Shown: positions 12,514 to 23,148 of the stretch, one piece after another
Numbering within the stretch: position 1 is the stretch's first letter
How the letters are laid out: each line of letters opens with the position of its first letter
Source of the DNA: Raphanus sativus
Taxonomy: Eukaryota; Streptophyta; Magnoliopsida; Brassicales; Brassicaceae
Length of the DNA stretch: 64,000 bases
NCBI RefSeq assembly: GCF_000801105.2
Contig: NC_079516.1
Span: forward strand, 9,610,001-9,674,000
Direction: 5' to 3'
Translations under genes and position numbers: made by a program
Notes under the pieces: model-generated
What the model was told of the DNA's origin: nothing
Databases searched by the model: none
The model's input: the letters and a program-made list of their open reading frames with translations, nothing else

Positions 12514-14106
12514 ATGTCTCACAGAAAGTTTGAGCATCCAAGACATGGTTCTTTGGGTTTCCTTCCAAGGAAAAGGGCTAACAGGCAACGTGGGAAAGGT
12601 AATCCCTTTGCTTGTAGATAGATGTTTTCAAAGTTACTATTTTCATTTCACCATCCATTTCTTGCATTTTTGTAAGTTGCTTTATGCAATGTAACCTTAT
12701 TAGCAGAGCGTTGAAGTTGTGATTATATAAATGTTTATAACTAGTGTATATTTCTTGTTTGCTGTCTCGCAAATTGTTTCGTAGCATGTTATTTAATATG
12801 GCTTGTTTTGTTTCGATCTGACACTCCTAGTTTGTTGTTTACAGTGAAGGCATTCCCTAAGGATGATCCTAATAAGCCTTGCAGGCTCACTTCCTTTTTG
12901 GGATACAAAGCTGGGATGACTCACATTGTCAGAGAAGTTGAAAAACCTGGATCAAGTATGTTCTCTTACTCTCTTCTGTTTTTGATTCACAACATTTACA
13001 TGAAAACTGTTGCATTTGCTTGTCTGTCTTGGCTTATTTCTTTGAATGTGATTGCTAGAGCTCCACAAGAAGGAAACATGTGAAGCTGTGACTGTTATTG
13101 AGACACCTCCAATGGTCGTTGTCGGTGTGGTTGGGTATGTGAAGACACCGCGAGGTCTACGCTCTCTAAGCACTGTGTGGGCTCAGCATCTGAGCGAAGA
13201 AGTGAGGAGGAGGTTCTACAAGAACTGGGCCAAATCCAAGAAGAAGGCTTTCACCAAATACTCAAAGAAGCATGAAACCGAAGAAGGCAAGAAAGACATT
13301 CAAAGTCAACTGGAGAAGATGAAGAAGTACTGCACTGTCATCAGAGTTCTTGCTCACACTCAGATAAGGAAGATGAAAGGGCTCAAGCAGAAGAAGGCTC
13401 ATCTGAATGAGATTCAGGTCAACGGTGGAGACATAGCAAAGAAGGTTGACTATGCATACAGTCTGTTCGAGAAGCAAGTCCCTGTAGATGCTATCTTCCA
13501 GAAAGATGAGATGATTGATATCATTGGTGTTACCAAAGGAAAAGGTTACGAAGGTGTGGTTACAAGATGGGGTGTGACCCGTCTTCCAAGGAAGACTCAT
13601 CGTGGTCTCCGCAAGGTAGCTTGTATTGGAGCTTGGCACCCTGCTAGAGTCTCCTACACAGTGGCTAGAGCCGGGCAGAACGGGTACCACCACCGTACTG
13701 AGATGAACAAGAAGATTTACAGGCTTGGTAAAGTTGGACAAGAGACTCACACTGCCATGACTGAGTTCGACAGGTAAATAAGACAACATTCTCGTTTATG
13801 TTTTAAACATCTCTTGTACATTTGTCTTATTCTGTTTCTCTTGACAGAACCGAGAAGGAGATCACACCGATGGGAGGATTCCCGCACTATGGGATAGTGA
13901 AGGATGATTATTTGTTGATCAAGGGATGTTGCGTGGGGCCAAAGAAACGTGTGGTGACATTGAGACAGACATTGTTGAAGCAGACTTCGAGGGTTGCGTT
14001 GGAGGAGATAAAGCTCAAGTTCATCGACACAGCATCCAATGGTGGACACGGTCGTTTCCAGACTTCTGAAGAGAAGGCCAAGTTCTATGGCAGAGTCAAG
14101 GCTTAG
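12514..14106 (+). CDS. RPL3B: 60S ribosomal protein L3 (uL3), tandem copy 2
   Basis: Second complete copy of the uL3 gene. Exons 12514-12598, 12845-12955, 13059-13773 and 13848-14106 have exactly the same lengths as in copy 1 and give 389 residues. Introns 1 and 2 have diverged by substitutions and small indels, whereas the sequence from late exon 3 to beyond the 3' UTR is nearly identical to copy 1. All uL3 landmarks (N-terminal [11 protein letters not shown], the tryptophan finger region, the C-terminal KAKFYGR) are intact. Both copies keep their promoter, so both are probably expressed. Symbol by synteny with Arabidopsis At1g61580. Confidence 0.93.
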
Positions 14107-14692
14107 ATTTTGGTTTTTCAAATCACATTAAACTATTGTGTCGAGTTTTTTTTTTATATGTTGGCAATTTTGACGTTGGTTGTTCTGTTGACGTTTTACA
14201 TCATCTTCCGTTTTTGTTTTGATGTGACTGAGATTTTAAAATGCTATTTTGACTAAATCGTTGAGAGCATTTGATTCAGGTTTGTTGTCAAAATTGGCTC
14301 TGAAAATGTCGTTAAATTTTGTTTGGTTTTAGACTGTATCCACCTGGTCGATGGGAGAGTAACGCTCATCATTATGAGCCATCGCTTGATCCAAGCAAAA
14401 TCTAAACCAAAATCGACAACCCGTCAAAAAGAACCAGAACTTGCACACAATTTAGTGATTTACATCAGACGCATCACATATACGCGGATGATTACACGGC
14501 CGCCTGGCCGCATTTTCGAACATGGATGTAACCATTGTAGATTGCGTTTTCGAACAGGGATGTAACCATTGTAGATTCTGAGCCTAAGGGAGCAGTGTAA
14601 ATGATCGTCTGCGGCCATGTAATCGAATATTTATCAATTGAACATGATTATCTTTTAATAAAATAAACTTTAATCCGCTTTTGGAAGCGCAT

Positions 14693-16269
14693 GTTTGTTT
14701 TCAAAATTAAGTAAAATATTTAAATGAACTTTTATATAAAATATTGCATTAGTTTGGACAAATATCCGAATCCGTGAACCGAACCAAACCGTACTAAAAT
14801 GAAAAAAAAAAAAAAATTTGAACTCAATTTTAATTATAACAAAGAACCAAATAGATACCTAAATATTTAAAATACAAATAATATACTCTCAAATATTAAT
14901 TATATTTAATTTCAAATAACCAAATGTCTTAAAATTAGTTTTATTAATTTAATTACCCAAATACATTTTTTAAAATATTAAATATTATCCAAATTATACG
15001 ATATTTTTATCCGAACAACCCGAATTGTTTAATATTTAAACTTAAAACCTCAAATTATCTAATATTTTATTTAAAAATTTGAAATTAGCCTAGGAGAATG
15101 TAGAAAAAACGTGTTGTTACTAGAAATTAATTTTGTTATAGAATAATAATAAAAAAGCTGTTATGAGTACAATCTATACATTGTAATATCTAACGTAAAT
15201 ATTGCGTGTAAATATTATTTTAAGCTCATAACAAATATTTTTAATTTTTATAATATCATGAAATGAAGTAGAAATTACAAAATTCTATAATTTAGATTAG
15301 ACTTCAGAAATATCATCTATTAAACAACTAATATTTGCATTTACTGGATTAATTATTTTTTGGGTTAAATTTTGTTGTATAACTATGAGAATATTCAAGG
15401 ATTGTTTATGGTTCATTGTTTAATAGGTAGAGATTGTGTACCATTATTCAAAAGCTAATCTGATATATATGCCCATATTAAATTCGTAATAAGTATATAT
15501 GATGTTTGGTTATCTATGTATGTATATTGATGTTACAAAGATGACTAAATTTGTGATGTAAACTATGTGCATTGTAATATGATATATGATATTTTATTAA
15601 CATATGTGAACTGTGTATTAGATTGAAATGGTTAAATTGTATTCTATAAAATGTAAAGGGAAATAATTTGACATTCTAGTATTATATAGTATAAAACACA
15701 TAAGAAGGTTAAGAATTTCATAATTTTATAAAGTGTATATATTAATATTTATAGATAAAACACATGATCCACTTTATATATACCAAAGTGATTAAAATAT
15801 GAATGTATGCTCAACCGGTCAATAAAATATTACATATATAAGGAACATAAATCGAATAATATGCTTTGTTTATTGCATATTTACGTGTTAGTAATGAGAT
15901 ACATATATATATATGACTGACATTTTCTATACCAAAATACATTTAATAATTTTTAGATAAATAAATAACTGAATGACAGAAAATGTAATATTGAAATAAC
16001 TGAATGACAGAAAATCTCAATCGATTTGTTTATTGGATTAAATAAGCAACGTTTTGGTCGTGAGATTCAGATGTTATGTTAGTATAATGTATTTATATGA
16101 TTAAATCAGCAACGTTTATTTGTTTCTTTGTTATTAATGAAATTCAGTTTATCTTAGTCCTATTTTTTTTCATTTTGGTTTGGTTCACGGATCCGGATAT
16201 TAGTCCAAACTAATGCAATATTTTATATAAAAGTTCATTTAAAAATTTTACTTAATTTTGAAAACAAAT
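14693..16269. repeat. Fold-back: inverted arms of about 105 bp around 1.35 kb
   Basis: Left arm 14693-14810 (containing TTAGTTTGGACAAATATCCG) is repeated in reverse complement at about 16155-16269 with roughly 95% identity. The interior is AT-rich with no gene. A CTAG before T lies just beyond the right arm (16284-16287), so a Helitron-like origin is possible. The left arm is also present beyond RPL3 copy 1, where the assembly gap begins. Confidence 0.6.
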
Positions 16270-16296
16270 CTGCGGATCAAATCTAGTTAGACTTAG

Positions 16297-16938
16297 GGTA
16301 TCTCCAACACTACTCCATAAATGGAGTAACCCTAGCCATTACTCCATTTTGGAGTTGAACTTTTTTTATTTATGAAATGGTCTTTTAAATCTTTAATGTT
16401 TTTATTTCTTATTTAAATAATATTTTAAAATGATAAAATAAAATGAAAAACAAGATATTTTATTATTTAACAATTTGACATAAAATGCATAACATAATTA
16501 AACAACATAAATAATATAAAATAAAAATAACATAAATAAGTGATTTAAATGTCTTTCAAAATTTTCTTGCTCGATTTAGGAATATCAAAGATGAAGAAGC
16601 TCATTTTTTCATTACGGAATGCATTAGTTGATCATTTGTGAGAAAAATATTCTAATGCTTATTATTGAACCAACTTATATATTATGTTTTATTCTATTTT
16701 TGTGATTTTTTGTACCTTTTAATAATAAATTTTAATTTAAATAAATTATATTTTAAGGCATTTTTGCAAATATAAAATAGTTGGGGTTAATTGGTAAACT
16801 TTTATAAGTATAAGATATTATTAACAATTATTAACTATTTTGGAGTAAAAAATGAAGTAATACATTGGAGTAAAACTTTACTCCAATTTAGAGTTGCATT
16901 ATTTTGAAGTAAAATTTAGAATAATACATTGGAGATGC
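16297..16938. mobile_element. Harbinger-like MITE carrying ACTCCA/TGGAGT motifs
   Basis: The ends are partly inverted (GGGTATCTCCAA at 16297-16308; TTGGAGATGC at 16929-16938), flanked by TTA (16294-16296) and TAA (16939-16941). Near each end ACTCC and GGAGT motifs alternate, a pattern of small Brassicaceae MITEs. There is no coding capacity. The flanks are not identical, so the class call is tentative. Confidence 0.45.
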
Positions 16939-16941
16939 TAA

Positions 16942-17405
16942 AGCTTATGTTAAGGATCACTTATTATCTTCAGCCTATATTTAAAAAAAAAAGTATTTCC
17001 TCTTCTACCGATGACTAATTCGTTGGAATTGTAAGCTCGTCTTATTTGCGGTTAGTTTTTTCTGGGCTAACTAAAGCCGAAAGCTAATTATGTGCAGCAC
17101 TGTTGCACGAGATATAATGTTTAGATTAATTTAGAAAAACATTAGTAAGCTCTCTTTACTAAAAACATCCCTTTTCTAAAAATTATGTGGTTACTAATCA
17201 TCATCCATAAATAGCCAACTTTAAAATCCATCTATTCTCTACTATATAAACAGCAATAAACTCTTCCTCATAACCCAAGAGATCCAACTCCAAATAAAAT
17301 TAAATATATAAATAAAATAAATTGAACTCCTATCGAGGATTTCTTTTATAAATTTATTTATTTAATTTATTTGGAAGATAAAAAATAATTAGTAATAATA
17401 CGAGG
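16942..17405 (+). promoter_or_regulatory. Upstream region of the RALF-like gene
   Basis: Non-coding. A TATA box (CTATATAAAC, about 17241-17250) lies some 160 bases before the start codon, placing transcription initiation near 17275. The 5' leader contains an inverted AT-rich motif around 17295-17370 (AAATAAATAAATT-type sequences on both strands). No other gene is visible. Confidence 0.45.
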
Positions 17406-17627
17406 ATGTCTAAAAATGTCAAAGTGTTTGTTTCTCTAGTTCTTGTAGTGTTCTTGGCTCTTGCAGCAACCAATATTGAAGCAAGATACATAAATTATGG
17501 TGATCTTAATGGTGGAGATCACGCTTTGGCTTGCGATAAAGCGAATCCTGGTTCCTGCAAGAAGCAAGAAGTCAATCATTACCGCAGAGGATGCGAGACG
17601 GAAGAACGTTGCCGTGGATCTCGTTGA
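17406..17627 (+). CDS. RALF-like secreted peptide
   Basis: A 73-residue secreted peptide precursor of the rapid alkalinization factor family; RALFs bind CrRLK1L receptor kinases such as FERONIA at the cell surface. Residues 1-26 are a signal peptide (hydrophobic VFVSLVLVVFLALAATNIEA). The mature part starts ARYINYGDL, matching the YISY-type receptor-binding motif, and has four cysteines in the family pattern, ending RGCETEERCRG. As in the short RALFs there is no dibasic RRxL processing site. Arabidopsis RALFL8 and RALFL9 (At1g61563, At1g61566) sit between RPL3B and MLO6, exactly this position, so it is their likely counterpart; I cannot tell which. Single exon. Confidence 0.85.
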   Translation: MSKNVKVFVSLVLVVFLALAATNIEARYINYGDLNGGDHALACDKANPGSCKKQEVNHYRRGCETEERCRGSR

Positions 17628-18280
17628 TTTATACAGATGATAACCGAAGCTCATGCATCAAATTAGTTTCCTGATTATTATAATATATTGACAGGCTTCT
17701 AACTTGGAGAACAACTATTGGTTAATTTATACGAAGGCAATCATATTAATTTGAGATGATCAAATTAATTTCCTTGTTATTTATTTAGTATTGTTATTTA
17801 TTTAGTCTGTTATTGGTTTTATAATTGATTTTAACCCAATGATGTTATGATCAAATAAATATAAATATCTTTGTTCCCTATTCTAACCAACTTTGGAGCT
17901 ATTTTTACTGGTGATTTTTCAAAAATGACTTAAAACTTGTTGTCAAACACAAAAATGACTCTAATTTGTTTTTTCTTAATTTTTTTTCGTTTGCCATATT
18001 CATTTTAGTAGTTCTAGTTATTCATGAAAATATAATTATTTTCCGAAAATGAGTATTTTACTCAATCATCCTTTTTTCAACACACAATTATCCTTTATCT
18101 TTATCTTTTATTTACAATATTTACATAGTCATCAATACATCATCCACCATGAACAACCAATTTCAAGCTCTAAAATCATATTAAACTCAACATCTACTCT
18201 TCATATCTTATATCTTATCCATACAAATAATTTCCCCTTCACTTTCTCTCTCATTTCTCGTTGAAGTGAAAGAGCTAGTG
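17628..18280. other. AT-rich spacer
   Basis: Contains the 3' UTR of the RALF-like gene (probably to about 17870) and then T- and A-rich sequence with no recognisable gene. Arabidopsis has TIM13 between RPL3B and the RALF-like genes; I find no trace of it anywhere from 14107 to 18280. Confidence 0.4.
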
Positions 18281-18520
18281 CAGAGGCGGATCCACGTTGT
18301 GGAATGAGGGGCCACATGAGACATGTTTAATTTATATTTTAGTGTTTTTGTTATAAGTATGTTAAAATTCTGCAGCAATTCTGGTTAGGAAACACAACTT
18401 TTGACACTCCATTAATTGGGTTTGAGTCTCCATTAATCCATCTTTAGTTTATTTTTTTCTTTATATTGAGCTTTAGTCCAATTTATGACCCCTTTAAATG
18501 TGAGTCTAGATCCGCCACTG
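18281..18520. mobile_element. hAT-like MITE
   Basis: A 240-bp element with inverted ends CAGAGGCGGATC (18281-18292) and GATCCGCCACTG (18509-18520). The flanking 8-mers AGCTAGTG and AACTAGTA share six of eight bases, consistent with an aged hAT target duplication. No coding capacity. Confidence 0.6.
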
Positions 18521-18679
18521 AACTAGTAGAGTTTATGGATAATAAGAAGAGAAAATTTGTTATGTATGTAAGACACTATTTTTTGGATGAACCATACTTG
18601 TACATACATAGCAGAGATGGAATATTCATGCTTTGTGACTGAAGCATAGATTCCATGAATCTTATTTCACTGCCATGGT

Positions 18680-19610
18680 TATTCATAACCAGAACACTTT
18701 TCCACGTTCAAAACAATGTTTAAGATCTTTTAGTCAAGAATCTGATGCTTTAAAATGTTTTCATGATGCACATGCTTTCATCTGCAAGTGCACTCATTTT
18801 CAGAGACAAGAAAACATTAGCAAAAACAATGAGATGCCCCAAAACTTCATCTTGGAAATTGAGTTTTTTCTTACCATCGTTTAAGAATGAAATACATCAT
18901 GGCTGCAGTGGGTTTTGTGTCTAAATGGGTCAAGGAATTGGCAAGCCACACAAATTGTCTTCATTCTCCCGTATGAGTACCTAGATAGGTGATTAGTGAT
19001 GAGGATAGTCACTTCATAAACAATATTTTTGAAATATTGTTGAACAAGAATGAAGTCAAGCAAAAGGTTGCAACCCCTACCACCCACAAATAAGTGGTAA
19101 AGTTAAGGTGTCTAATAGAGAAATCAAGAAACTCTTGTAGAAATATGTTAGCACCACTGGAAAGGATTGTTTTTTAAAGCTCAATGATGCACTTTGTGCT
19201 TAAAAGATACCTTATAAGACCTCACTTAGGAAAACTACTTATCACCTGTTGTGTGGTAAAGCTTTTCATCTTCATGTGGAGTTTGAAAATATGGAAGCAT
19301 GGGCTGTGAAGATGATGAATTTTGATACCAAAACAATTGCTGAAAGGTGATCCATTAAGCTCCACGATTTGGAAGATGATAGGAATCTGGCCTAAGAGCT
19401 CAAAATTTATAAGGAAATAAAGGCAAGTTCTGTTCTAGAACTCCAGGCTGAAGTTATTCCATAGAAATTTGAAAATCGAGATAGTCTGGACCCTTCACCA
19501 CAAAGAAGGTTCGACTATACAGAGTTATTGTGTTATTGGACACTTCAAGAGGAGAGGGTTTTGTGAATGGTAAGCGATTGAAATCATACCTTGTTGACAC
19601 AATCATTGCA
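18680..19610 (+). pseudogene. Decayed Athila-type Ty3/Gypsy integrase
   Basis: Translated in shifting frames this gives recognisable integrase pieces in order: a zinc-binding portion ending KCTHFQRQENISKNNEMPQN (about 18790-18860), core fragments with many stops (18900-19090), SNREIKKLL (about 19110-19135), the LCGKAFHLHVEFENMEAWAV segment (about 19240-19310), and the C-terminal GPFTTKKVRLYRVIVLLDTS (about 19490-19550). Stops and frameshifts are frequent, so it is dead. The order and wording of the conserved segments match Athila-lineage elements. Protease and reverse transcriptase are missing: a 5'-truncated remnant. Confidence 0.75.
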
Positions 19611-20951
19611 CAAGGAGACAAAATTTCCTCATGTAGTTCTCCAACCTAATTGGCTAAACAAGTCAAGCTAGTAGCTTAAACCAATGGGACACAATCCACC
19701 GGTAATTTTTAATACCTTAGTTTGGTTTTAGTTAATTGAGTTTCAGGTCAAAAGGCATAAAAATCTGAAATACTTCAAATTTGAGGGTAGCAACAACGGA
19801 GAAGCTGCCCCTCTGAAAGGAGCAACTGCTCTAGCCAACGGAGCAACTACTCTAGCCAAGGGAGAAACTGCTCCAGGCGTAACTTTGAAGATTCATCACC
19901 AGCATATCAGACACATATGAACCTTTTTAGGGACGCATATGATTTTGCTGAAATCTCCAATGAGGCATACACAACATAGTACAAGCGTTCGATGATTGAG
20001 ACTCGGAGTAACAAAAACAACCTCATGAAGAGGATACTTCGCACGATCACTGGTGGCTGATTTCAAGCATCACCATCAGGAGCAGGTAGAAGTGAGCAGA
20101 CTGGAAATGAGAGAGATCACCTTGTATTCCATTGCAGTGCTTTAGCAGGAACATGAGAGAGCTCATACATGAGGATAGAGAGAGCACAGAATGAGTAACA
20201 CCACCATCTTTGTCATTGTAAATCCATTTTCTGTTTTGTGTTTCTTACCTCCCTTTGATTTAATTTCATACAAGGGATGGTGTAAAGTAAGTCTGAGGGA
20301 GGCATGTGTGCTACTAATCTCATTTGCTTTTTTTTTGGGTCTTGAGTCATTTTGATGTTTTTATTGAGTCAATTTTGCAGAGATAAAACTTTGTTGGGAA
20401 TGAAGACCTTATTTTGTGAAGATCTTAACCACCATTGTACTTTTAGACACCTTATTAAGTGACAATCATCAATGAACGAGGAGCATACACATGATCTGGA
20501 ACACCCTAATTTTTGGATCTCTCTTTCTCCAGAAAATTCATGCTTGTCGAGGTTACACTGGAAATACTTGAACTCCACTTTACTTGAACCTAATCTTGAC
20601 TAAATTTCTTTTAAACATGGGTATTAGATCATGAAAAGAAATTATATTCATGACTTCTTATTCCTTTTACCAATCTTCTTGATCATGAATGGCTATCTCA
20701 TTTTTAGCTAGTACCCACCTTGAACCCTTATTTCTTCCACCTTCATGCACTTTTGTTTTCAGTTTCATATGTGAAAAAGGTTGAGAGGAAATGATCGACG
20801 CAGTCTCTCACTCATTCTTGCTGCAGTTTAATCGACGGAGAGATCATAGATCCATGAGTTGAACACAAATAATGATTGATGTTTTGATTGTCTATTTATT
20901 ATTGAAAGCTTTTATTAAACTTTCACTTAGTAAATAATTCTAGGTTTATCT
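19611..20951 (+). mobile_element. Downstream part of the Athila remnant, possible partial LTR
   Basis: Non-coding. A minisatellite-like run at about 19797-19877 repeats GGAGCAACTGCTCTAGCCAA-type units three times, as seen 3' of integrase in Athila elements. A purine-rich GAGGGAGGCA at 20295-20304 followed by TG at 20305 could be the polypurine tract and 3' LTR start; the LTR would then be interrupted by the CACTA insertion at 20952. Ends are not proven. Confidence 0.4.
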
Positions 20952-21611
20952 CACTACAAGAAATATCAACATTACCAGCGCCGTGGAAACGCTATTGTAT
21001 CGTTTTAGTAGCGAAAACACTTACGCTATGACAGCCGCAGCTATGGTAGACCCCCCCCCCCCCCCTATTGTAGCGCGTTTTCGTGTGCTATTAAAAGTTT
21101 CTATATTATAGCGTTTTTCTTTTGCTAAATTAAAATTATTTATAGCGAACATTTCGTGCTGTTTCATATTTTAATATGGCGTTTTGTTTTTGTAATAACA
21201 TATTTTATGATGACATTTTCCTCTTGCCATGGAATATATTCTTGCAACATTTGTGGTTTTCGAGTCTTGGACCTATAATAGCTTTGTCTATACCTTACGT
21301 AATAATGAAAAAATAGCAGTTTTCTTGTGCTAGGATTTTAATTTCCCTAGCTAATTTGAAATGCCAAAAATTTCGTAAAATGATACATTTGAAAATTAAT
21401 TTTGATTGCTATTTTTAATTTTCCAGATATGATTAATTGTTTTATTCGGAATATTGAATAGCATAAATTGTAAATTTTTTAAAAAAATTAAAATCAAGAT
21501 TTTTATTAAAATAAAAGACACAAATAACAAACATGGCAAAAGAAACAATTTAGATTCAGTACAATCCATAAGTCAATAAAACACAGACAGAAGCAATGTT
21601 TTATAGAAATA

Positions 21612-21950
21612 TTATTGACGAGAACCCTTGGCTCGTGAGGAGTGTCCATGTGCTTGGTGTGGGCGTCTTACTGGAGCTGAGTTCCAACCATTCAAGGATC
21701 TGATAACGTTCCGGAACATTGGGTCGATGTCTTCTTCAGGTTCCTCGATGCGTATCAAGTGGTAGCCTTGAGAGCGTCTGAACTCGGCTCTTGTTATCTC
21801 TTCGACATCACTGCCTCCTGAGGACTGTCCTGGTTCTGGTATTGGGCGTTGGAATTGAGTTGTGGCTGTTTTTTGTGGCTGTTGTTGTCTGAATTGTGGG
21901 TTCACCCCGGTTGCCGCGAGTGCACAGACTATTTCCTTCCTTGCTGCCAT
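21612..21950 (-). CDS. Hypothetical 112-residue protein inside the CACTA element
   Basis: I do not recognise this protein. It starts MAARKEIVCALAATG, has a Gln/Pro-rich middle (residues 18-42), an acidic stretch (EEPEEDIDP) and a basic C-terminus rich in Arg, His and Ser. Composition is protein-like rather than AT-driven. A possible 3' splice site (CATCTAG) lies just before the start codon, and the CTCTCTCACG-rich sequence upstream (22300-22390) looks like a 5' UTR, so it could be a small separate transcript. It could also be a last exon of the TNPA-like gene, although I could not connect the phases. Confidence 0.4.
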   Translation of the reverse strand: MAARKEIVCALAATGVNPQFRQQQPQKTATTQFQRPIPEPGQSSGGSDVEEITRAEFRRSQGYHLIRIEEPEEDIDPMFRNVIRSLNGWNSAPVRRPHQAHGHSSRAKGSRQ

Positions 21951-23148
21951 TAAAGTTGCTAGATGAGATTGAAAAGTTAACCAAAGTTAGAGCTTTAAGC
22001 TAAATAAGACTGTAAATGGAAAAAAAAGTTGAGTTTCAACAAAATACACCAAATCGAACAAAATACAACAAATAGATTTAATTGAAAAATTAACAGAAGT
22101 TAGTCTGAAGATATTGGAGTTTCTCTGACCTGGAAATTAACAGAAGTTGGTTATCTTTGAGAAAGACTTCAAATCTTTGTAGATCTGTAAGGAGAGAACT
22201 ATAATCAGAGAAAGAGATGGATGAGTAAATCAAGGGTTTAGAGGTCGCTATAACCTGTAAGGAGAGAACGATCTGTAAAGTGGGGATTGAATTGTGGAGG
22301 CTCGGATAGATTAGTCGTGAGAGAAGGCGTGAGAGAAAATCGTGAGAGAGATTTGTGGTGGAGAGAAGGCGTGAGAGAGATTTGTGGGAATGAGATAAAG
22401 ATATTTTGGCTCCCAAAATTAGGAAATTTTTGTTTTCCCTCCAGAAACTAAGTCGACCAATGAGGGAGAAGGGCGAGGATAACCTAAAGAAGTAATCTAC
22501 ACCGTTTGATCATCTCAATCAAATGGATGAAATCTGTCGATTTTTTTATTGTTTCTCTTCTATTGAGATAACGACAAAATGGAGTTCAGCTAAGAACAGC
22601 CTCGATTTTGTTTGGTTTTGATGATTTAGGATGGTGTAAACTTGTATTTGAATGTGTTTATACATTTTAAGTGATCATATAACCAATACAAACTAAAATG
22701 TGGAAAAACAGCATTTTGTGGACATATATAGACAAAACACTCAAAGTTAACCAAGTTATACCCTAACCCCTAAAACTTGACATAAACATGTTTACCCTCA
22801 ATGACAAAGGTTTGGAAAGCTTACTTTGATTATTGTTATTTTTGCTTATCTTCACTAAACAGAATCTGTATATTTTTCAATGAATCATTGAAAACTATCA
22901 TTACCTTAACCTTTAACACTAATACAATCCCTACACCACGAAACCCTATCGTTACCCTATCTTTACCCTAAACCCTAAATGTTTTTTTTATGTGAAATTG
23001 TATTTGGACATTTGAAGTGTATATAGTGAACTATTAAATTATGGGCCTTGTTGTGAATTAAGATAAATCATGATATCATAAAACACTTAATTACTTAAGT
23101 TTCAAACTGAATACAAAGATCCAAAGGAAAATACTAAGACAACAGTAA
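21951..23148 (-). other. CACTA internal non-coding region
   Basis: An open frame at 22090-22416 is Ser/Leu-rich and arises from repeats of the GTGAGAGA.GGCGTGAGAGA type (22316-22386); I read it as untranslated leader, not protein. At 22750-22990 there are scattered degenerate CCCTAA motifs resembling interstitial telomere-like sequence. Nothing else is recognisable. Confidence 0.4.

Noticed and set aside
22750..22990. Interstitial telomere repeats
   Set aside because: CCCTAA words are scattered and imperfect; no array of more than two units.
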